From the NCBI RefSeq assembly GCF_028610675.1, contig NZ_JAQQWS010000001.1, positions 186,001-250,000 on the forward strand: a DNA stretch of 64,000 nucleotides. The letters run 5' to 3'. Numbering within the stretch: position 1 is the first letter of the stretch; the number at the start of each line of letters is the position of its first letter. Source of the stretch: Alkalihalobacillus pseudalcaliphilus. Lineage in GTDB: Bacteria; Bacillota; Bacilli; Bacillales; Bacillaceae_D. The notes below the pieces were generated by a model. The model saw only the letters and a list, made by a program, of their open reading frames with translations. It was not told the origin of the DNA and did no database searches. Below, piece by piece: positions 52,285 through 61,534 of the stretch. A program made the translations under genes and the position numbers.

Positions 52285-52953
52285 TTAATCAAAGGAATAT
52301 GTCCAAAAACGCTCATAGTGAAGCCATTCTAAAGCGGCTTGATCTTGATTGGTAACTTGAGGTTCTAATTCTTTTAACATCCAGGCGGTTTGTGAAATAT
52401 GTGCTCGCATAGCTTGCATTTTTTGCTCAGCAAATGCAGATACATCATGGATAACATCGGCAGTTCCGATTTCTTCTTCATGACCATTAGAGAAAGCAAC
52501 ACAGTAGACTGTTGGTCTTTCCTGTTTAGGTTTTCTTTGGATAGCTTCAATGACTGCTTTTGCTGTCGCTTCGTGATCAGGGTGAACGGAATAACCAGGA
52601 TAAAAAGTAATGACAAGTGATGGTTGCAACTCATCAATTAATGAGGTAACAAGTTGAATCATTTTTTCATCATCTTCAAATTCGATTGTTTTATCGCGTA
52701 AACCTAACATACGTAGATCCTCGATATCCATGGCTTTCGCAGCTTGCTCGAGTTCTTTTTTGCGGATTTTTGGTAATGATTCTCTTGTGGCAAATGGCGG
52801 GTTACCTAAGTTTCTCCCCATCTCTCCTAAAGTTAAGCAAGCATAGGTAACTGGAATTTGTTTTGAGCGAAACGCAGAGATGGTTCCAGATACACCAAAT
52901 GCTTCATCATCTGGATGAGGAAAAATAACGAGAACTTGTTTTTCTTGTTCCAT
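52285..52953 (-). CDS. bshB2: Bacillithiol biosynthesis deacetylase BshB2
   Basis: This 222-residue zinc-dependent N-acetylglucosaminyl-malate deacetylase is used in making bacillithiol, the thiol redox buffer of Bacillota. The LmbE/PIG-L motifs are complete: IFPHPDDEAFGVSG near the N terminus (HPDDE binds Zn) and YSVHPDHEATAKAV near residue 110. The size and sequence fit the BshB2 branch. ATG at 52953 is preferred since GAGGTG lies 6 bases before it. The yojF gene just upstream forms an operon with it, as in B. subtilis. Confidence 0.93.
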   Translation of the reverse strand: MEQEKQVLVIFPHPDDEAFGVSGTISAFRSKQIPVTYACLTLGEMGRNLGNPPFATRESLPKIRKKELEQAAKAMDIEDLRMLGLRDKTIEFEDDEKMIQLVTSLIDELQPSLVITFYPGYSVHPDHEATAKAVIEAIQRKPKQERPTVYCVAFSNGHEEEIGTADVIHDVSAFAEQKMQAMRAHISQTAWMLKELEPQVTNQDQAALEWLHYERFWTYSFD

Positions 52954-52969
52954 ATTATACACCTCTTTC

Positions 52970-53323
52970 TTATTCAAATGGTGTAGGACTTAATTGAAGT
53001 GCCACACCTAATTTTCCATCAAAACCATGACCGGCCAAAAGAATTCGCTCATGTTCATCTTGTTCAAAATGAGTAACTCCTTCTGCATATACCCAACCTA
53101 TTTGCCCGAGTTTTAGACCAATACGATAAGGACCTTCCCCAACAATTTTACCGTGCTCATATGTAATGGAAGCATTCCTAATATAGGCGCTAGCTGAGAA
53201 AAAACTTTCATCATTATGTGAGGCATATGCCCCGTTTGTTGTTTCTAAGTGTAGGTATATGGGTTGATTAGCATGTCGGTCAATTAAATTTTGTACTATT
53301 GATTTATCGACGATTGGTTCCAT
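52970..53323 (-). CDS. yojF: YojF-family protein (DUF1806)
   Basis: This 117-residue protein of the YojF family starts MEPIVDKSIVQNLIDRHANQ and ends VALQLSPTPFE. It has Gly-rich beta strands (GPYRIGLKLGQIGWVYAEG). The family is always found next to bshB2 and has no known enzyme activity. Its stop lies 17 bases before the bshB2 start chosen here, so the two are co-translated. An AGGAGGAG ribosome site precedes the ATG. Confidence 0.92.
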   Translation of the reverse strand: MEPIVDKSIVQNLIDRHANQPIYLHLETTNGAYASHNDESFFSASAYIRNASITYEHGKIVGEGPYRIGLKLGQIGWVYAEGVTHFEQDEHERILLAGHGFDGKLGVALQLSPTPFE

Positions 53324-53474
53324 AAAGAGCCCTCCTCCTTCTACAATCGATACTTATATTGTAGCGTTGTTACTTTGAATGAGCAATGATTTCGGCTTTC
53401 GAGTAGATTGTTAGTTGTTAGAAGAAGGAAATGGTAAAATAATCATAAGCAAATAGATTGAAGGTGGCGTTCGT

Positions 53475-54311
53475 ATGTCAGATCATCGAAAAGAAGAGGA
53501 GCAAAAAGAGTTAGAGGAAAAAGAGGGCCATTTCGACGAGCCCCCTCTTGAAGCTTTTTTGGAAGACGAAGAAACAGAGGAAATCAAGCAAAAAAGGCAT
53601 AAGAAAAAGCGCTTTCTTTTTGGTAGCATTGCCGTGATCTTATCTTTAGGATTACTTTTTCAAGTTTTTGCTGTATGGTTCAATTGGTTTAATTTAGATT
53701 CGATTCAATTAAGACAGGCATCAGAAGCATTATCTGAAGACGAAATTGTTGTCCACAGTAAAGAGGCAGTTGTCCTGATTCAGAATGGACCTGGAAGAGG
53801 GACAGGGTTTATTATTGATGAAGATGGTTATATCATCACGAATGAACATGTCGTGAATCAGCGCGATCCGATTTCCGTTCATTTTCAAGATGGTTCAGCT
53901 TATGTAGCAGAGGTCATTGAAAGTGATGTCAATTTAGATATTGCTTTATTAAAAATAGAAGCATCTGACTTGCCTTCTTTATCTCTTAGTACAGAAGAGC
54001 TTCAAGTAGAGGATTCGATCTATGTGATTGGTAACCCACTTTTACAAATGCAAATAGCGAACCAAGGAGAAGTGTTGGAAAAGGGTGAGCGCTTTAATGT
54101 TTTAAGAATTTCTAATTCGATTTACCCTGGACATAGTGGTAGTCCCGTTTTAAATGAACAAGGGGAAGTGATAGGTGTTGTTTATGCTAGGACAAATCCA
54201 ACCCATTCTCAAGGGGATCAATCTGTAGGATTAGCTGTACCGATGGAGTTTATTGTCAATGATATGTGCCATATTAGACAATTCATTGATGAATCGACTG
54301 AATGGGAGTGA
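53475..54311 (+). CDS. HtrA-like trypsin-type serine protease, no PDZ domain
   Basis: This 278-residue membrane-anchored protease has a charged cytoplasmic start (about 1-48), one transmembrane helix (about 49-69) and an extracellular trypsin-like domain. The triad is His in ITNEHVV, Asp in VNLDIALLKI and Ser in GHSGSPV. HtrA/DegP-type enzymes normally add a PDZ domain, absent here. It probably handles misfolded or signalling proteins at the membrane surface. It overlaps the acyl-CoA dehydrogenase gene slightly, suggesting co-transcription. A GGTGGCG ribosome site precedes the ATG. Confidence 0.88.
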   Translation: MSDHRKEEEQKELEEKEGHFDEPPLEAFLEDEETEEIKQKRHKKKRFLFGSIAVILSLGLLFQVFAVWFNWFNLDSIQLRQASEALSEDEIVVHSKEAVVLIQNGPGRGTGFIIDEDGYIITNEHVVNQRDPISVHFQDGSAYVAEVIESDVNLDIALLKIEASDLPSLSLSTEELQVEDSIYVIGNPLLQMQIANQGEVLEKGERFNVLRISNSIYPGHSGSPVLNEQGEVIGVVYARTNPTHSQGDQSVGLAVPMEFIVNDMCHIRQFIDESTEWE

Positions 54312-54316
54312 ATAAC

Positions 54317-55459
54317 GTGAGCGAGAGATTAGAACAAGCCAAACAACGAAAAGAGAAATTACTATCTATTCTGAACGAATTTTCCTTACATTCTGCTCAA
54401 AATGATGAAGAGTCTCGTTTTCCTATTGAGAATATCACATTATTAAAAAAGATTGATTATCCAGCATATAATGTCGCTACTGAGTTTCAAGGAGGGGGAG
54501 CCCTTTTATCAGAGTGGTTGGAATACCAAATGCTGATTGCTAAACAAGACGGTGCGACAGCCTTAGCAATTGGTTGGCATATGGGCTTAATGGAACAGCT
54601 TCGTGAACATAATAATTGGCATCAAGATATGTATGAGCTCGTTATTCAAGATGTTGTCGAAAACGGTGCTTTAATAAATGCTGCTCAAACAGAAGCTGCC
54701 ACTGGAAGTCCAACCCGTGGTGGAATGCCAGCGACGCATGCAAGAAAAGAAGGAGATAACTGGGTCATCAATGGTCATAAAACATTCACGACGATGGCTC
54801 CCGTACTTGATTACTTTCTCGTATCTGCCACAATAACGGAAGACGAGAAGGTTGCGAATTTCCTTATACATAAGAATGCGAAAGGTTTACGTATTGAAGA
54901 AACGTGGGATATGGTCGCCATGAGGGCAACGGCTAGTCATGATCTGATTTTTGAACATGTGCAAGTACCTTTAGAAGCTTGCTTAGAGACTGTACAAAGA
55001 GGGAAGGCGGCAGGTTGGTTACTCCATATTCCTGCTTGTTATTTAGGGATTGCAAAAGCAGCCCATGAGTATGCGATTGATTATGCGAAATCTTATTCCC
55101 CTAATAGTATTAAATCCACGATTAGCGAGTTACCCAATGTCCGAGCTAAAATCGGTGAAGCGGAGTTACTGATTCGACAATCAGAGTCGTATTTGTTTGA
55201 TGTTGCGAAAAAGTGGGAAATGGCGGATGAATCTAACCGACAACTTTTAAAAACAGATTTAGGTGCTGTTAAATATGTCGTCGTTAACCATGCACATAAA
55301 ATTGTAGACTTGGCGATGCGTATTGTGGGTGCCCATAGTTTACGAATGGATGTACCACTGCAACGGTATTATCGAGATGTAAGAGCCGGGCTTCACAACC
55401 CGCCTATGGATGATATGACGATTCAATCACTTGCTTTAGAAGCTTTATCAAGCAAGTAG
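54317..55459 (+). CDS. Acyl-CoA dehydrogenase-family flavoprotein
   Basis: This 380-residue flavin enzyme has an N-terminal helical domain and a middle beta domain with TGSPTRGGMPATHARKEGD and WVINGHKTFTT (FAD-binding signatures). Its C-terminal helical bundle includes VNHAHKIVDLAMRIVGAHSL and a conserved Arg-Asp context (YYRDVRAGLHNPPM). The usual catalytic Glu/Gly pattern is not clear, so the substrate could be an acyl-CoA or another compound (some family members are monooxygenases). GTG at 54317 fits GGAGTG; an ATG 15 bases earlier is the alternative. It follows the protease gene. Confidence 0.88.
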   Translation: MSERLEQAKQRKEKLLSILNEFSLHSAQNDEESRFPIENITLLKKIDYPAYNVATEFQGGGALLSEWLEYQMLIAKQDGATALAIGWHMGLMEQLREHNNWHQDMYELVIQDVVENGALINAAQTEAATGSPTRGGMPATHARKEGDNWVINGHKTFTTMAPVLDYFLVSATITEDEKVANFLIHKNAKGLRIEETWDMVAMRATASHDLIFEHVQVPLEACLETVQRGKAAGWLLHIPACYLGIAKAAHEYAIDYAKSYSPNSIKSTISELPNVRAKIGEAELLIRQSESYLFDVAKKWEMADESNRQLLKTDLGAVKYVVVNHAHKIVDLAMRIVGAHSLRMDVPLQRYYRDVRAGLHNPPMDDMTIQSLALEALSSK

Positions 55460-55523
55460 TATGACATCTACTTGACATAAACGCATGTGACTATTATGTA
55501 AGGTAAGGAAGAAGGAAAGATAG

Positions 55524-56213
55524 ATGGATAAAATTCTTGTGGTTGAAGACGAAATGGCGATTAGTCAAGTGTTAAAAGTCTATTTAAAAAATAGCGGGTA
55601 TGATATTAAACAAGTTTTTGATGGAAAAGATGTGCTGCAAGTATTCGCAGACTTTCAACCAGATCTTGTATTATTAGATGTTATGCTTCCTAATCAAAAT
55701 GGCTGGACGCTTCTAAAAGAAATTCGGCAGATTTCCATGTGTCCAGTTATTATGCTCACAGCCCTAGATGATGTGCAAGATAAGTTACAAGGTCTTCATG
55801 ATGGAGCAGATGATTATATAACAAAACCATTTATCGGTGATGAGGTAGTAGCTAGAGTGCAAGCGGTTTTAAGGAGAGCTAGCTCTGCAAAAACCAACTT
55901 AAAAACAAGTTTCGGTGATTTAATGATTGATTATAAAGCACATCGCATGTATTTATTTGATGAAGAGGTGGAATTAACACCGAAAGATCGTGCCTTGTTA
56001 TTATTTTTAACGAAGCATCCAAACCAGACTTTTACACGAGAACAATTGTTAGACCAAGTATGGGGATTCGATTATGAAGGTAGTGATCGAGCCGTTGACT
56101 TAGCGATAAAAAGAATTAGAAAAGCGTTGAAGAATTGGCCGAAGAATCAAGGGGATATCTATACTTTAAGAGGATTGGGGTATCAACTACGTGTTGAAAA
56201 ACAAGGAACGTAA
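55524..56213 (+). CDS. Two-component response regulator, OmpR family
   Basis: This 229-residue regulator has a receiver domain (1-120) with acidic residues near 8-10, the phosphorylated Asp52 in LLDVMLPN, Thr near 80 and Lys in TKPF. A winged-helix OmpR-type DNA-binding domain follows (about 130-225, ending YTLRGLGYQL). The sensor kinase gene overlaps the last 23 bases. An AGAAGGAAAG ribosome site lies before the ATG. Confidence 0.96.
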   Translation: MDKILVVEDEMAISQVLKVYLKNSGYDIKQVFDGKDVLQVFADFQPDLVLLDVMLPNQNGWTLLKEIRQISMCPVIMLTALDDVQDKLQGLHDGADDYITKPFIGDEVVARVQAVLRRASSAKTNLKTSFGDLMIDYKAHRMYLFDEEVELTPKDRALLLFLTKHPNQTFTREQLLDQVWGFDYEGSDRAVDLAIKRIRKALKNWPKNQGDIYTLRGLGYQLRVEKQGT

Positions 56214-57645
56214 ATCACTGTTGCATCTATGGACAAGAAATTATGTAATCACCTTAGTTATTGGTTTATTAGTTATTTCAGTGATTTCTGTCCTGTGGAT
56301 TCGTCACACCACGTTGGAGCATAGACTTAACTTAACCAGTCTATTAGGAGAGGAAATTGCTGCCCGTTTCGTGGAAGTAAATGGAGGAGAGCCGGAATAC
56401 AGAGGTGATGTGCCCGGATATATATCTGAACGTAATGAACGATATGATTTGAATAGTGAACCGACTATATATATTACAACGGTCGATGGCACGATTATTC
56501 AAGTGAACGAGGGACAAGAGCGTTTATTCCGTTATCATATTCCGCCCCAACTGTTAGAAACCGAGAGCCTTGTTCAGCAAATCCAGTTTAGTGAGACAAA
56601 TGTAGGTACTTATTATTTTGTCAAAACGCCGATACTTTTTTATGAACAACTCGTAGGGTGGGTGGTCATCGTTGAATCTGAAGAGGAACTCACTAGGTTA
56701 AATCAAGAATACCAATTACTTTTTATCATTGTGATAAGTCTAGGACTTCTTGGTTGGGCGGCGATTTATTTCGTTGCGAAGAAATTTGTCAAACCGATTG
56801 AACAGGTAGCATTTGCGGCGAAACAAGTAGAGGAAGGGAATTATGATGTTCGTTTACCAGTTAAGCCAACCGAAAAGGAGCTATATGAGCTAGTTGATTC
56901 GTTCAAAAATATGACGGATCGACTTGAACAATTAGAATCATTACGTAAAGAACTATTAGCTGGTGTCACACATGAATTAAAAACACCTGTTACGTCTATT
57001 AGCGGATTGTTACAAGCTTTAAAAGATGGAGTTGTTTCGGGAGATGAAGCGAAGGAGTTTCTAGAAATTTCATTAAAAGAGACAGAGCGTTTACAGAACA
57101 TGGTAGGTGATTTAGTTGAATTTAATTCGTTTCATGCCAAGCAATTTCCTATCCAATTTCAACAAATAGCAATGAACAATACAATTCTTGAACAAGTGAA
57201 ACAATGGCAATTTACCCGTGAGCAGGATATTTCTGTAACGGTTAAGCCGTTACCAGAAGAGCTGGTCATGAAAATGGATCCGGCAAGATTACAACAAATA
57301 ATCGTCAATTTATTAAATAATGCGGCACATGCTATAGAGCGTCAGGATGGAGAAATCAAGGTGAAACTATATATAAATGAGTCAAGGTTATGGCTAGAAG
57401 TGACCGACAATGGTTTAGGCATCAAAAAGGAAGAACAGTTAAATATTTTTGAGCGCTTTTATCGTGGCGAGCAAAAAAAATATAAAATAAGGGGCCTAGG
57501 TCTTGGTCTCCCGTTTAGTAAACTGATTGCACAAGCCATGGATGGCGACCTCGAGCTCAAAGAATCTAGTGAAAAAGGGACGACATTTATTTTACATTTT
57601 CCAATTAGGGACATAAAGGAGAGAGTTAGATGGGGAGAGGATTAA
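56191..57645 (+). CDS. Sensor histidine kinase
   Basis: This 484-residue kinase has two transmembrane helices (about 14-32 and 176-196) flanking an extracellular sensor of about 140 residues. HAMP (about 197-250), HisKA with the H-box THELKTP near residue 261, and HATPase_c with N-box LLNNAAHA and G-boxes DNGLGIKKEE and GLGLGLPFSKL follow. It pairs with the response regulator upstream (23-base overlap; GTG start). The stimulus is unknown. The HemD-like gene overlaps its end by 16 bases, so the three are one transcript. Confidence 0.95.
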   Translation: MLKNKERKSLLHLWTRNYVITLVIGLLVISVISVLWIRHTTLEHRLNLTSLLGEEIAARFVEVNGGEPEYRGDVPGYISERNERYDLNSEPTIYITTVDGTIIQVNEGQERLFRYHIPPQLLETESLVQQIQFSETNVGTYYFVKTPILFYEQLVGWVVIVESEEELTRLNQEYQLLFIIVISLGLLGWAAIYFVAKKFVKPIEQVAFAAKQVEEGNYDVRLPVKPTEKELYELVDSFKNMTDRLEQLESLRKELLAGVTHELKTPVTSISGLLQALKDGVVSGDEAKEFLEISLKETERLQNMVGDLVEFNSFHAKQFPIQFQQIAMNNTILEQVKQWQFTREQDISVTVKPLPEELVMKMDPARLQQIIVNLLNNAAHAIERQDGEIKVKLYINESRLWLEVTDNGLGIKKEEQLNIFERFYRGEQKKYKIRGLGLGLPFSKLIAQAMDGDLELKESSEKGTTFILHFPIRDIKERVRWGED

Positions 57646-58448
57646 CAAATAAGGTAGTTGTTTTGACGGCTTCAAGGAAAACAGAAGAAATGAGTCTTTT
57701 GATAGAGAAGCAAGGGGGAACCGCCAAAATTCGTTCTATGCAAGGAACGGTATTTGTTGCCAAGGAACAATTAGAAGCGGATGTAAGGCTTTTCTTAGAG
57801 AATCAGATTGATTGGCTTGTGTTAACAACAGGTATGGGCACGAGTGCTTTAATAGATGTCGCCGATCAATTAGGTGCGAAAGAAGCATTTATAAAAAAAC
57901 TTCACCAAGTAAAAATAGCGGCAAGAGGTTATAAGACGATGGCTGTGTTACACAAACTTGGCATAAAACCTACGGTCGTTGATGATGATGGTACAACAGG
58001 AGGGCTAATTTCGGCTTTACAAGGAATACAGTTGACCAATCAACATATCACGGTACAATTACATGGTTTAAGTTCTCCTCAACTCATTCAGTTTCTTGAA
58101 AACCAAGGTGCAATCGTGAAACAAGTCCTTCCATATCAACATATTAAGCCAGAGGACAAAGTCGCTTTTCAACTACTAGATGAGTTATTCAATCATCAAG
58201 TCGATGCCGTTTGTTTTACTACTTTTCTACAAGTCCGCTCTTTATTTGATTATGCCAGAAAAAAGCATTGCTTGGAGAAGTTACTAGACGTGTTTGAGCG
58301 TACAACGATAGCATGTGCTGTTGGGAAATTAACAAATGAAGAATTACGTGCACAAGGTGTCTCAAAGACCGTTTCTCCAAAGCTTGAACGAATGGGTGCG
58401 ATGATTTTAGAGTTGTCTCGGCACTATAAAAACATCCATGAAAATTAA
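57630..58448 (+). CDS. Uroporphyrinogen-III synthase-like protein (HemD family)
   Basis: This 272-residue protein has the bilobed HemD fold: the start VVVLTASRKTEEMSLLIEK, the cleft region VLTTGMGTSALIDVADQLG and AARGYKTMAVLHKLGIKP. The second lobe has VQLHGLSSPQLIQFLENQGA and AVCFTTFLQVRSLFDYARK. Genuine HemD closes tetrapyrrole rings, but this gene is tied to a two-component system by overlap, not to other haem genes. It may be a regulatory or specialised paralogue rather than the housekeeping enzyme. AAAGGAGAG lies before the ATG. Confidence 0.82.
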   Translation: MGRGLTNKVVVLTASRKTEEMSLLIEKQGGTAKIRSMQGTVFVAKEQLEADVRLFLENQIDWLVLTTGMGTSALIDVADQLGAKEAFIKKLHQVKIAARGYKTMAVLHKLGIKPTVVDDDGTTGGLISALQGIQLTNQHITVQLHGLSSPQLIQFLENQGAIVKQVLPYQHIKPEDKVAFQLLDELFNHQVDAVCFTTFLQVRSLFDYARKKHCLEKLLDVFERTTIACAVGKLTNEELRAQGVSKTVSPKLERMGAMILELSRHYKNIHEN

Positions 58449-58804
58449 GTAGAGTTAGTTAATAGCGTAGTAAGATCGGGGACAGGTAATCACCTAAATC
58501 CTCGTTCTTTTCTTTTACATTCATTTCTTGCTCATACTTCTCGCATCTACCTATATAGTTAATGAGTAAAATTGGGCATCGTATATTTAGTAGCTCCGTA
58601 GAATTTAAATAGATATAGAAAATAGAACAATTTTATACTCAACAATAAATAGACCCAACTTTATGAGTGAATCTATGAATGAAGAGAGGATATTAAAGCA
58701 TTTCAGAGAAGTTAGTTATTGACGATAAACAAAGACTAGAAGGTCAAATTGTCTTGAGAAGTGAGCATCACCCATTGAACTTTCATACAAAGGAGTTGAA
58801 TGAC
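58449..58804. other. Intergenic region with a repeat copy
   Basis: About 350 bases without a gene. The segment 58766-58788 (CATCACCCATTGAACTTTCA and TAC) is identical to 61512-61534. It lies directly before the ribosome site of the next gene. Otherwise I see only AT-rich sequence. Confidence 0.4.
58766..58788 (+). repeat. 23-base dispersed repeat, copy A
   Basis: Exact 23-base match to 61512-61534, including AACTTTCATA, which is also the tail of the modular repeat at 46.6 and 47.9 kb. Confidence 0.8.
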
Positions 58805-60154
58805 ATGCATCGTACATTAATAAAAAATGCCGAAATCATTACCATGAACAAAAACAAAGATATTCTTATAGGTGACCTGTTAATTGAAGGAAATACAATC
58901 AAACATATCGGAAAAGACCTTCAAGTAGAAAATATTGACACTTTCATTGATGGTACTAACAAAACCATCATCCCAGGATTTGTGCAAACCCATATTCATT
59001 TATGTCAAACCATTTTCCGTGGGAAAGGTGACGACCTCGAACTGATGGACTGGTTAAAACAAAGGATTTGGCCCTTAGAAGCAGCACATGATGAAGAGTC
59101 GATCTATTATTCTGCCCTGTTAGGTATAGGTGAATTAATTCAAAGTGGGACAACCACTATTGCCGATATGGAGACCGTTCATTATACAGATTCTGCTTTT
59201 AAAGCTATAGCTCATAGTGGTATTAGAGCTTTATCAGGAAAAGTTATGATGGATAAAGGGCATGAAGTCCCAAAACGCCTCCAAGAAAAAACAGAGCAAT
59301 CCCTTCAAGAGAGTGTTGACTTACTTGAAAAATGGCATATGTATGATAATGGTCGGATTCAATACTCTTTTGCCCCTCGCTTTGTTATCTCAAGTACAGA
59401 AAAGCTATTAATAGAAGTAGGGGCATTATCCAAACAATATGGTGTAAAAGTTCATACCCACGCATCTGAGAACAAAGAGGAAATTAATATCGTTGAAAAA
59501 CAAACAGGAATGAGAAATATTGTTTACCTCGACCACCTAGGTTTAGCAAATGAAAGACTTTTATTAGCTCACTGTATTTGGTTAAATGATGAAGAGAAAA
59601 GAATTATTAAAAATAAAGGTGTTCATATAAGTCATTGCCCTGGCTCTAATATGAAGTTAGCTTCAGGCTTTGCTGATGTTCCTGAAATGTTACAAGAAAA
59701 CATGTCGGTATCACTAGGTGCGGATGGTGCTCCTTGTAATAATAATTTAGATATGTTTCAAGAAATGAGATTGGCGGCATTAATTCATAAGCCAACGCAT
59801 GGTCCTACGGCGATGAACGCTCACCAAGTATTTGAAATGGCCACGATTGGTGGTGCTAAGGCTTTAGGGTTAGAAGATGAAATAGGGAGTATCGAGATAG
59901 GTAAAAAAGCAGATCTTGCCATATTGAATTTACGCAAATTTCATACGTATCCGCGTTATGATGTCGACACGGTTTCAAGAATTGTGTATTCAGCCACTCG
60001 TTCAGAGGTCGAATCAACGCTCATCAACGGAAAACTAGTTATGCACAATCAAATGATGAAAACAATGGATCAAGAGGAAGTATTAACAGAGGCGGAAACC
60101 TCCATTCAAAGACTTTTAGAGAGGATTCCGCATTTAACACCTCAATCAAGGTGA
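58805..60154 (+). CDS. Amidohydrolase (cytosine/atrazine/adenosine-type deaminase family)
   Basis: This 449-residue metal-dependent hydrolase of the amidohydrolase superfamily has the metal-binding His pair in PGFVQTHIHLCQ, a His in VHTHASENKEE, another in LAHCIWLN and a catalytic Asp in LGADGAPCNNNLDMFQE. The overall pattern resembles S-adenosylhomocysteine/5'-methylthioadenosine deaminases and chlorohydrolases such as AtzA. The substrate is a purine nucleoside or triazine-like compound and cannot be fixed. The ATG at 58805 (AAAGGAG 10 bases upstream) is chosen; the in-frame sequence further upstream is the repeat. Confidence 0.9.
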   Translation: MHRTLIKNAEIITMNKNKDILIGDLLIEGNTIKHIGKDLQVENIDTFIDGTNKTIIPGFVQTHIHLCQTIFRGKGDDLELMDWLKQRIWPLEAAHDEESIYYSALLGIGELIQSGTTTIADMETVHYTDSAFKAIAHSGIRALSGKVMMDKGHEVPKRLQEKTEQSLQESVDLLEKWHMYDNGRIQYSFAPRFVISSTEKLLIEVGALSKQYGVKVHTHASENKEEINIVEKQTGMRNIVYLDHLGLANERLLLAHCIWLNDEEKRIIKNKGVHISHCPGSNMKLASGFADVPEMLQENMSVSLGADGAPCNNNLDMFQEMRLAALIHKPTHGPTAMNAHQVFEMATIGGAKALGLEDEIGSIEIGKKADLAILNLRKFHTYPRYDVDTVSRIVYSATRSEVESTLINGKLVMHNQMMKTMDQEEVLTEAETSIQRLLERIPHLTPQSR

Positions 60155-60198
60155 TTCATAATTCGATCATAGACCTTAAGTGTGTATTTAAATTCTCT

Positions 60199-60227
60199 AA
60201 AACTTAGCATGTTGAAAGCTAAGTTTT
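60199..60227 (+). terminator. Terminator-like hairpin
   Basis: AAAACTTAGC / GCTAAGTTTT with a 9-base loop; the T-tract is short. Confidence 0.55.
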
Positions 60228-60363
60228 AGGTCAAATTACTTACTTTTAATTATTTACTTATTATAAGAATGTTCACGAGATTGACAAGCAAACTCATTCA
60301 ATTTAACGTATAATGAAAAGGGAATATCCACAAGAACATCATAGGAGATGGTGAGGTAGGTAA

Positions 60364-60783
60364 ATGACAAAAAAAAGTGAGAATTACTTGATTTTAAGCT
60401 GGATTACATCATTTGTGGCGATGTTAGGTTCGTTATATTTTTCTGAGATTAGGCAATTTATTCCTTGCACACTTTGTTGGTATCAACGAATTCTGATGTA
60501 TCCTATTGTCCTTATTTTATTAGTTGGTATTATGAAAAAGGATAAGAATGTAGCGGTATATTCTTTAGTTTTCTCTGGTGTCGGATTTTGTATTTCCGCC
60601 TACCATTATTTAATTCAAAAGGTTAGTTTTTTTCAAGAAAGTGCACCGTCTTGTGGGCAAATACCATGTACTGGACAATACATAAATTGGTTCGGATTTG
60701 TAACAATTCCATTTCTTGCAGGAACGGCATTTTTGATGATTTTTATTTTTAGCTTGATGGCTTTAAAAAGCCGAAAGGGGTAA
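60364..60783 (+). CDS. bdbC: Disulfide-bond formation protein, DsbB family (BdbC-like)
   Basis: This 139-residue membrane protein has four helices. The active Cys pairs are C35-x2-C38 in IPCTLCWY and C97/C102 in SCGQIPCTG, which pass electrons from a thioredoxin-like partner to quinone. The length is normal for BdbC. The next gene, 1-2 bases away, encodes a thioredoxin-like partner, as in bdbC-bdbD operons. The ATG follows GGTGAGG. A quinone-binding role is from the family. Confidence 0.93.
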   Translation: MTKKSENYLILSWITSFVAMLGSLYFSEIRQFIPCTLCWYQRILMYPIVLILLVGIMKKDKNVAVYSLVFSGVGFCISAYHYLIQKVSFFQESAPSCGQIPCTGQYINWFGFVTIPFLAGTAFLMIFIFSLMALKSRKG

Positions 60784-60784
60784 C

Positions 60785-61264
60785 ATGATGAAAAAAATTA
60801 TTATTTTTGGAGCCATTATTGTTGTTATTTTTGCTGCCTTAGCTTATGTTTCAACTACAGCTAACCAACAAAAAGCGGAAGGAAATCCGTACAATAAATC
60901 AAATCTCCATCCAGAAACAATTAAACAGTTAGACGATCCTAATTACCAAAATATAATCTTGCCGGAAGAGCTTGACGAGAAGTTAGGGAATGGTGAAGAT
61001 TTAACCGTCTATTTCTTTAGCCCAACCTGTGGTTTTTGTAATGAAGTAACGCCACGCTTGGCACCACTCGCCGATGACCTAGGTGTTGATTTAAAGAAAA
61101 TGAACTTGCTTGAATTTGATGAGGGTTGGAGCAAGTATAATATTGACGCGACACCAACGCTAATACAATATAAAGATGGCGAATTTTATCAAGGAATTCA
61201 AGGTGCAGCCACTAATGAGGAATATACAGAGTTTTTCCAACAATTCACTTTATATAGTGAGTAA
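60785..61264 (+). CDS. Membrane-anchored thioredoxin-like thiol oxidoreductase
   Basis: This 159-residue protein has an N-terminal anchor (about 4-22) and a thioredoxin fold outside. The active site is C82-G-F-C85 in FFSPTCGFCNEV, and the cis-Pro is in IDATPTLIQYKDG. In Bacillus such partners (BdbA/BdbD-like) oxidise exported proteins and are re-oxidised by BdbC, the gene just upstream. ATG 60785 and 60788 are both possible after AAAGGGG. A terminator follows. Confidence 0.9.
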   Translation: MMKKIIIFGAIIVVIFAALAYVSTTANQQKAEGNPYNKSNLHPETIKQLDDPNYQNIILPEELDEKLGNGEDLTVYFFSPTCGFCNEVTPRLAPLADDLGVDLKKMNLLEFDEGWSKYNIDATPTLIQYKDGEFYQGIQGAATNEEYTEFFQQFTLYSE

Positions 61265-61276
61265 AAATGAAATTCA

Positions 61277-61320
61277 AACGTGATGATGGCTACATGAAAT
61301 GTTTCCTCATCACGTTTTTT
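61277..61320 (+). terminator. Terminator of the bdbC operon
   Basis: AACGTGATGA / TCATCACGTT followed by TTTTTG. Confidence 0.88.
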
Positions 61321-61349
61321 GATCATTGAATATACAAAGGGGTGAGTGA

Positions 61350-61455
61350 ATGGAGGAGCGGTTACTTATTTTTGTTTATGGACCCTAAGAGAGAGAACAA
61401 CCATCATCTTTTAGAAGGGGTAAAATTGGTAAAAAATGTAACGATAAGCTCTTGA
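61350..61455 (+). pseudogene. Gamma-glutamylcyclotransferase-like remnant
   Basis: ATG at 61350 starts EERLLIFVYGP and hits a stop. In another frame the reading continues KRENNHHLLEGVKLVKNVTIS and stops again. Together these give the N terminus of a GGCT/AIG2-type protein (FVYGTLR ... NHHLL). The rest of the gene is missing. GGGGTGAG acts as the remaining ribosome site. Confidence 0.6.
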
Positions 61456-61511
61456 GCTTGATGATTAGTCGTAACCTTTAATACTGGCAGTGAACTTGAC
61501 GAGCTTCCGTA

Positions 61512-61534
61512 CATCACCCATTGAACTTTCATAC
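61512..61534 (+). repeat. 23-base dispersed repeat, copy B
   Basis: Exact copy of 58766-58788. Here AACTTTCAT is also inverted 42 bases further on (ATGAAAGTT near 61576), with an inner GGAGC/GCTCC hairpin, so the segment 61525-61585 can fold as one stem-loop. Confidence 0.75.

Noticed and set aside
58754..58804. Upstream start of the amidohydrolase gene
   Set aside because: Those residues are encoded by the dispersed 23-base repeat; ATG at 58805 has a suitable ribosome site and gives a normal family N terminus.
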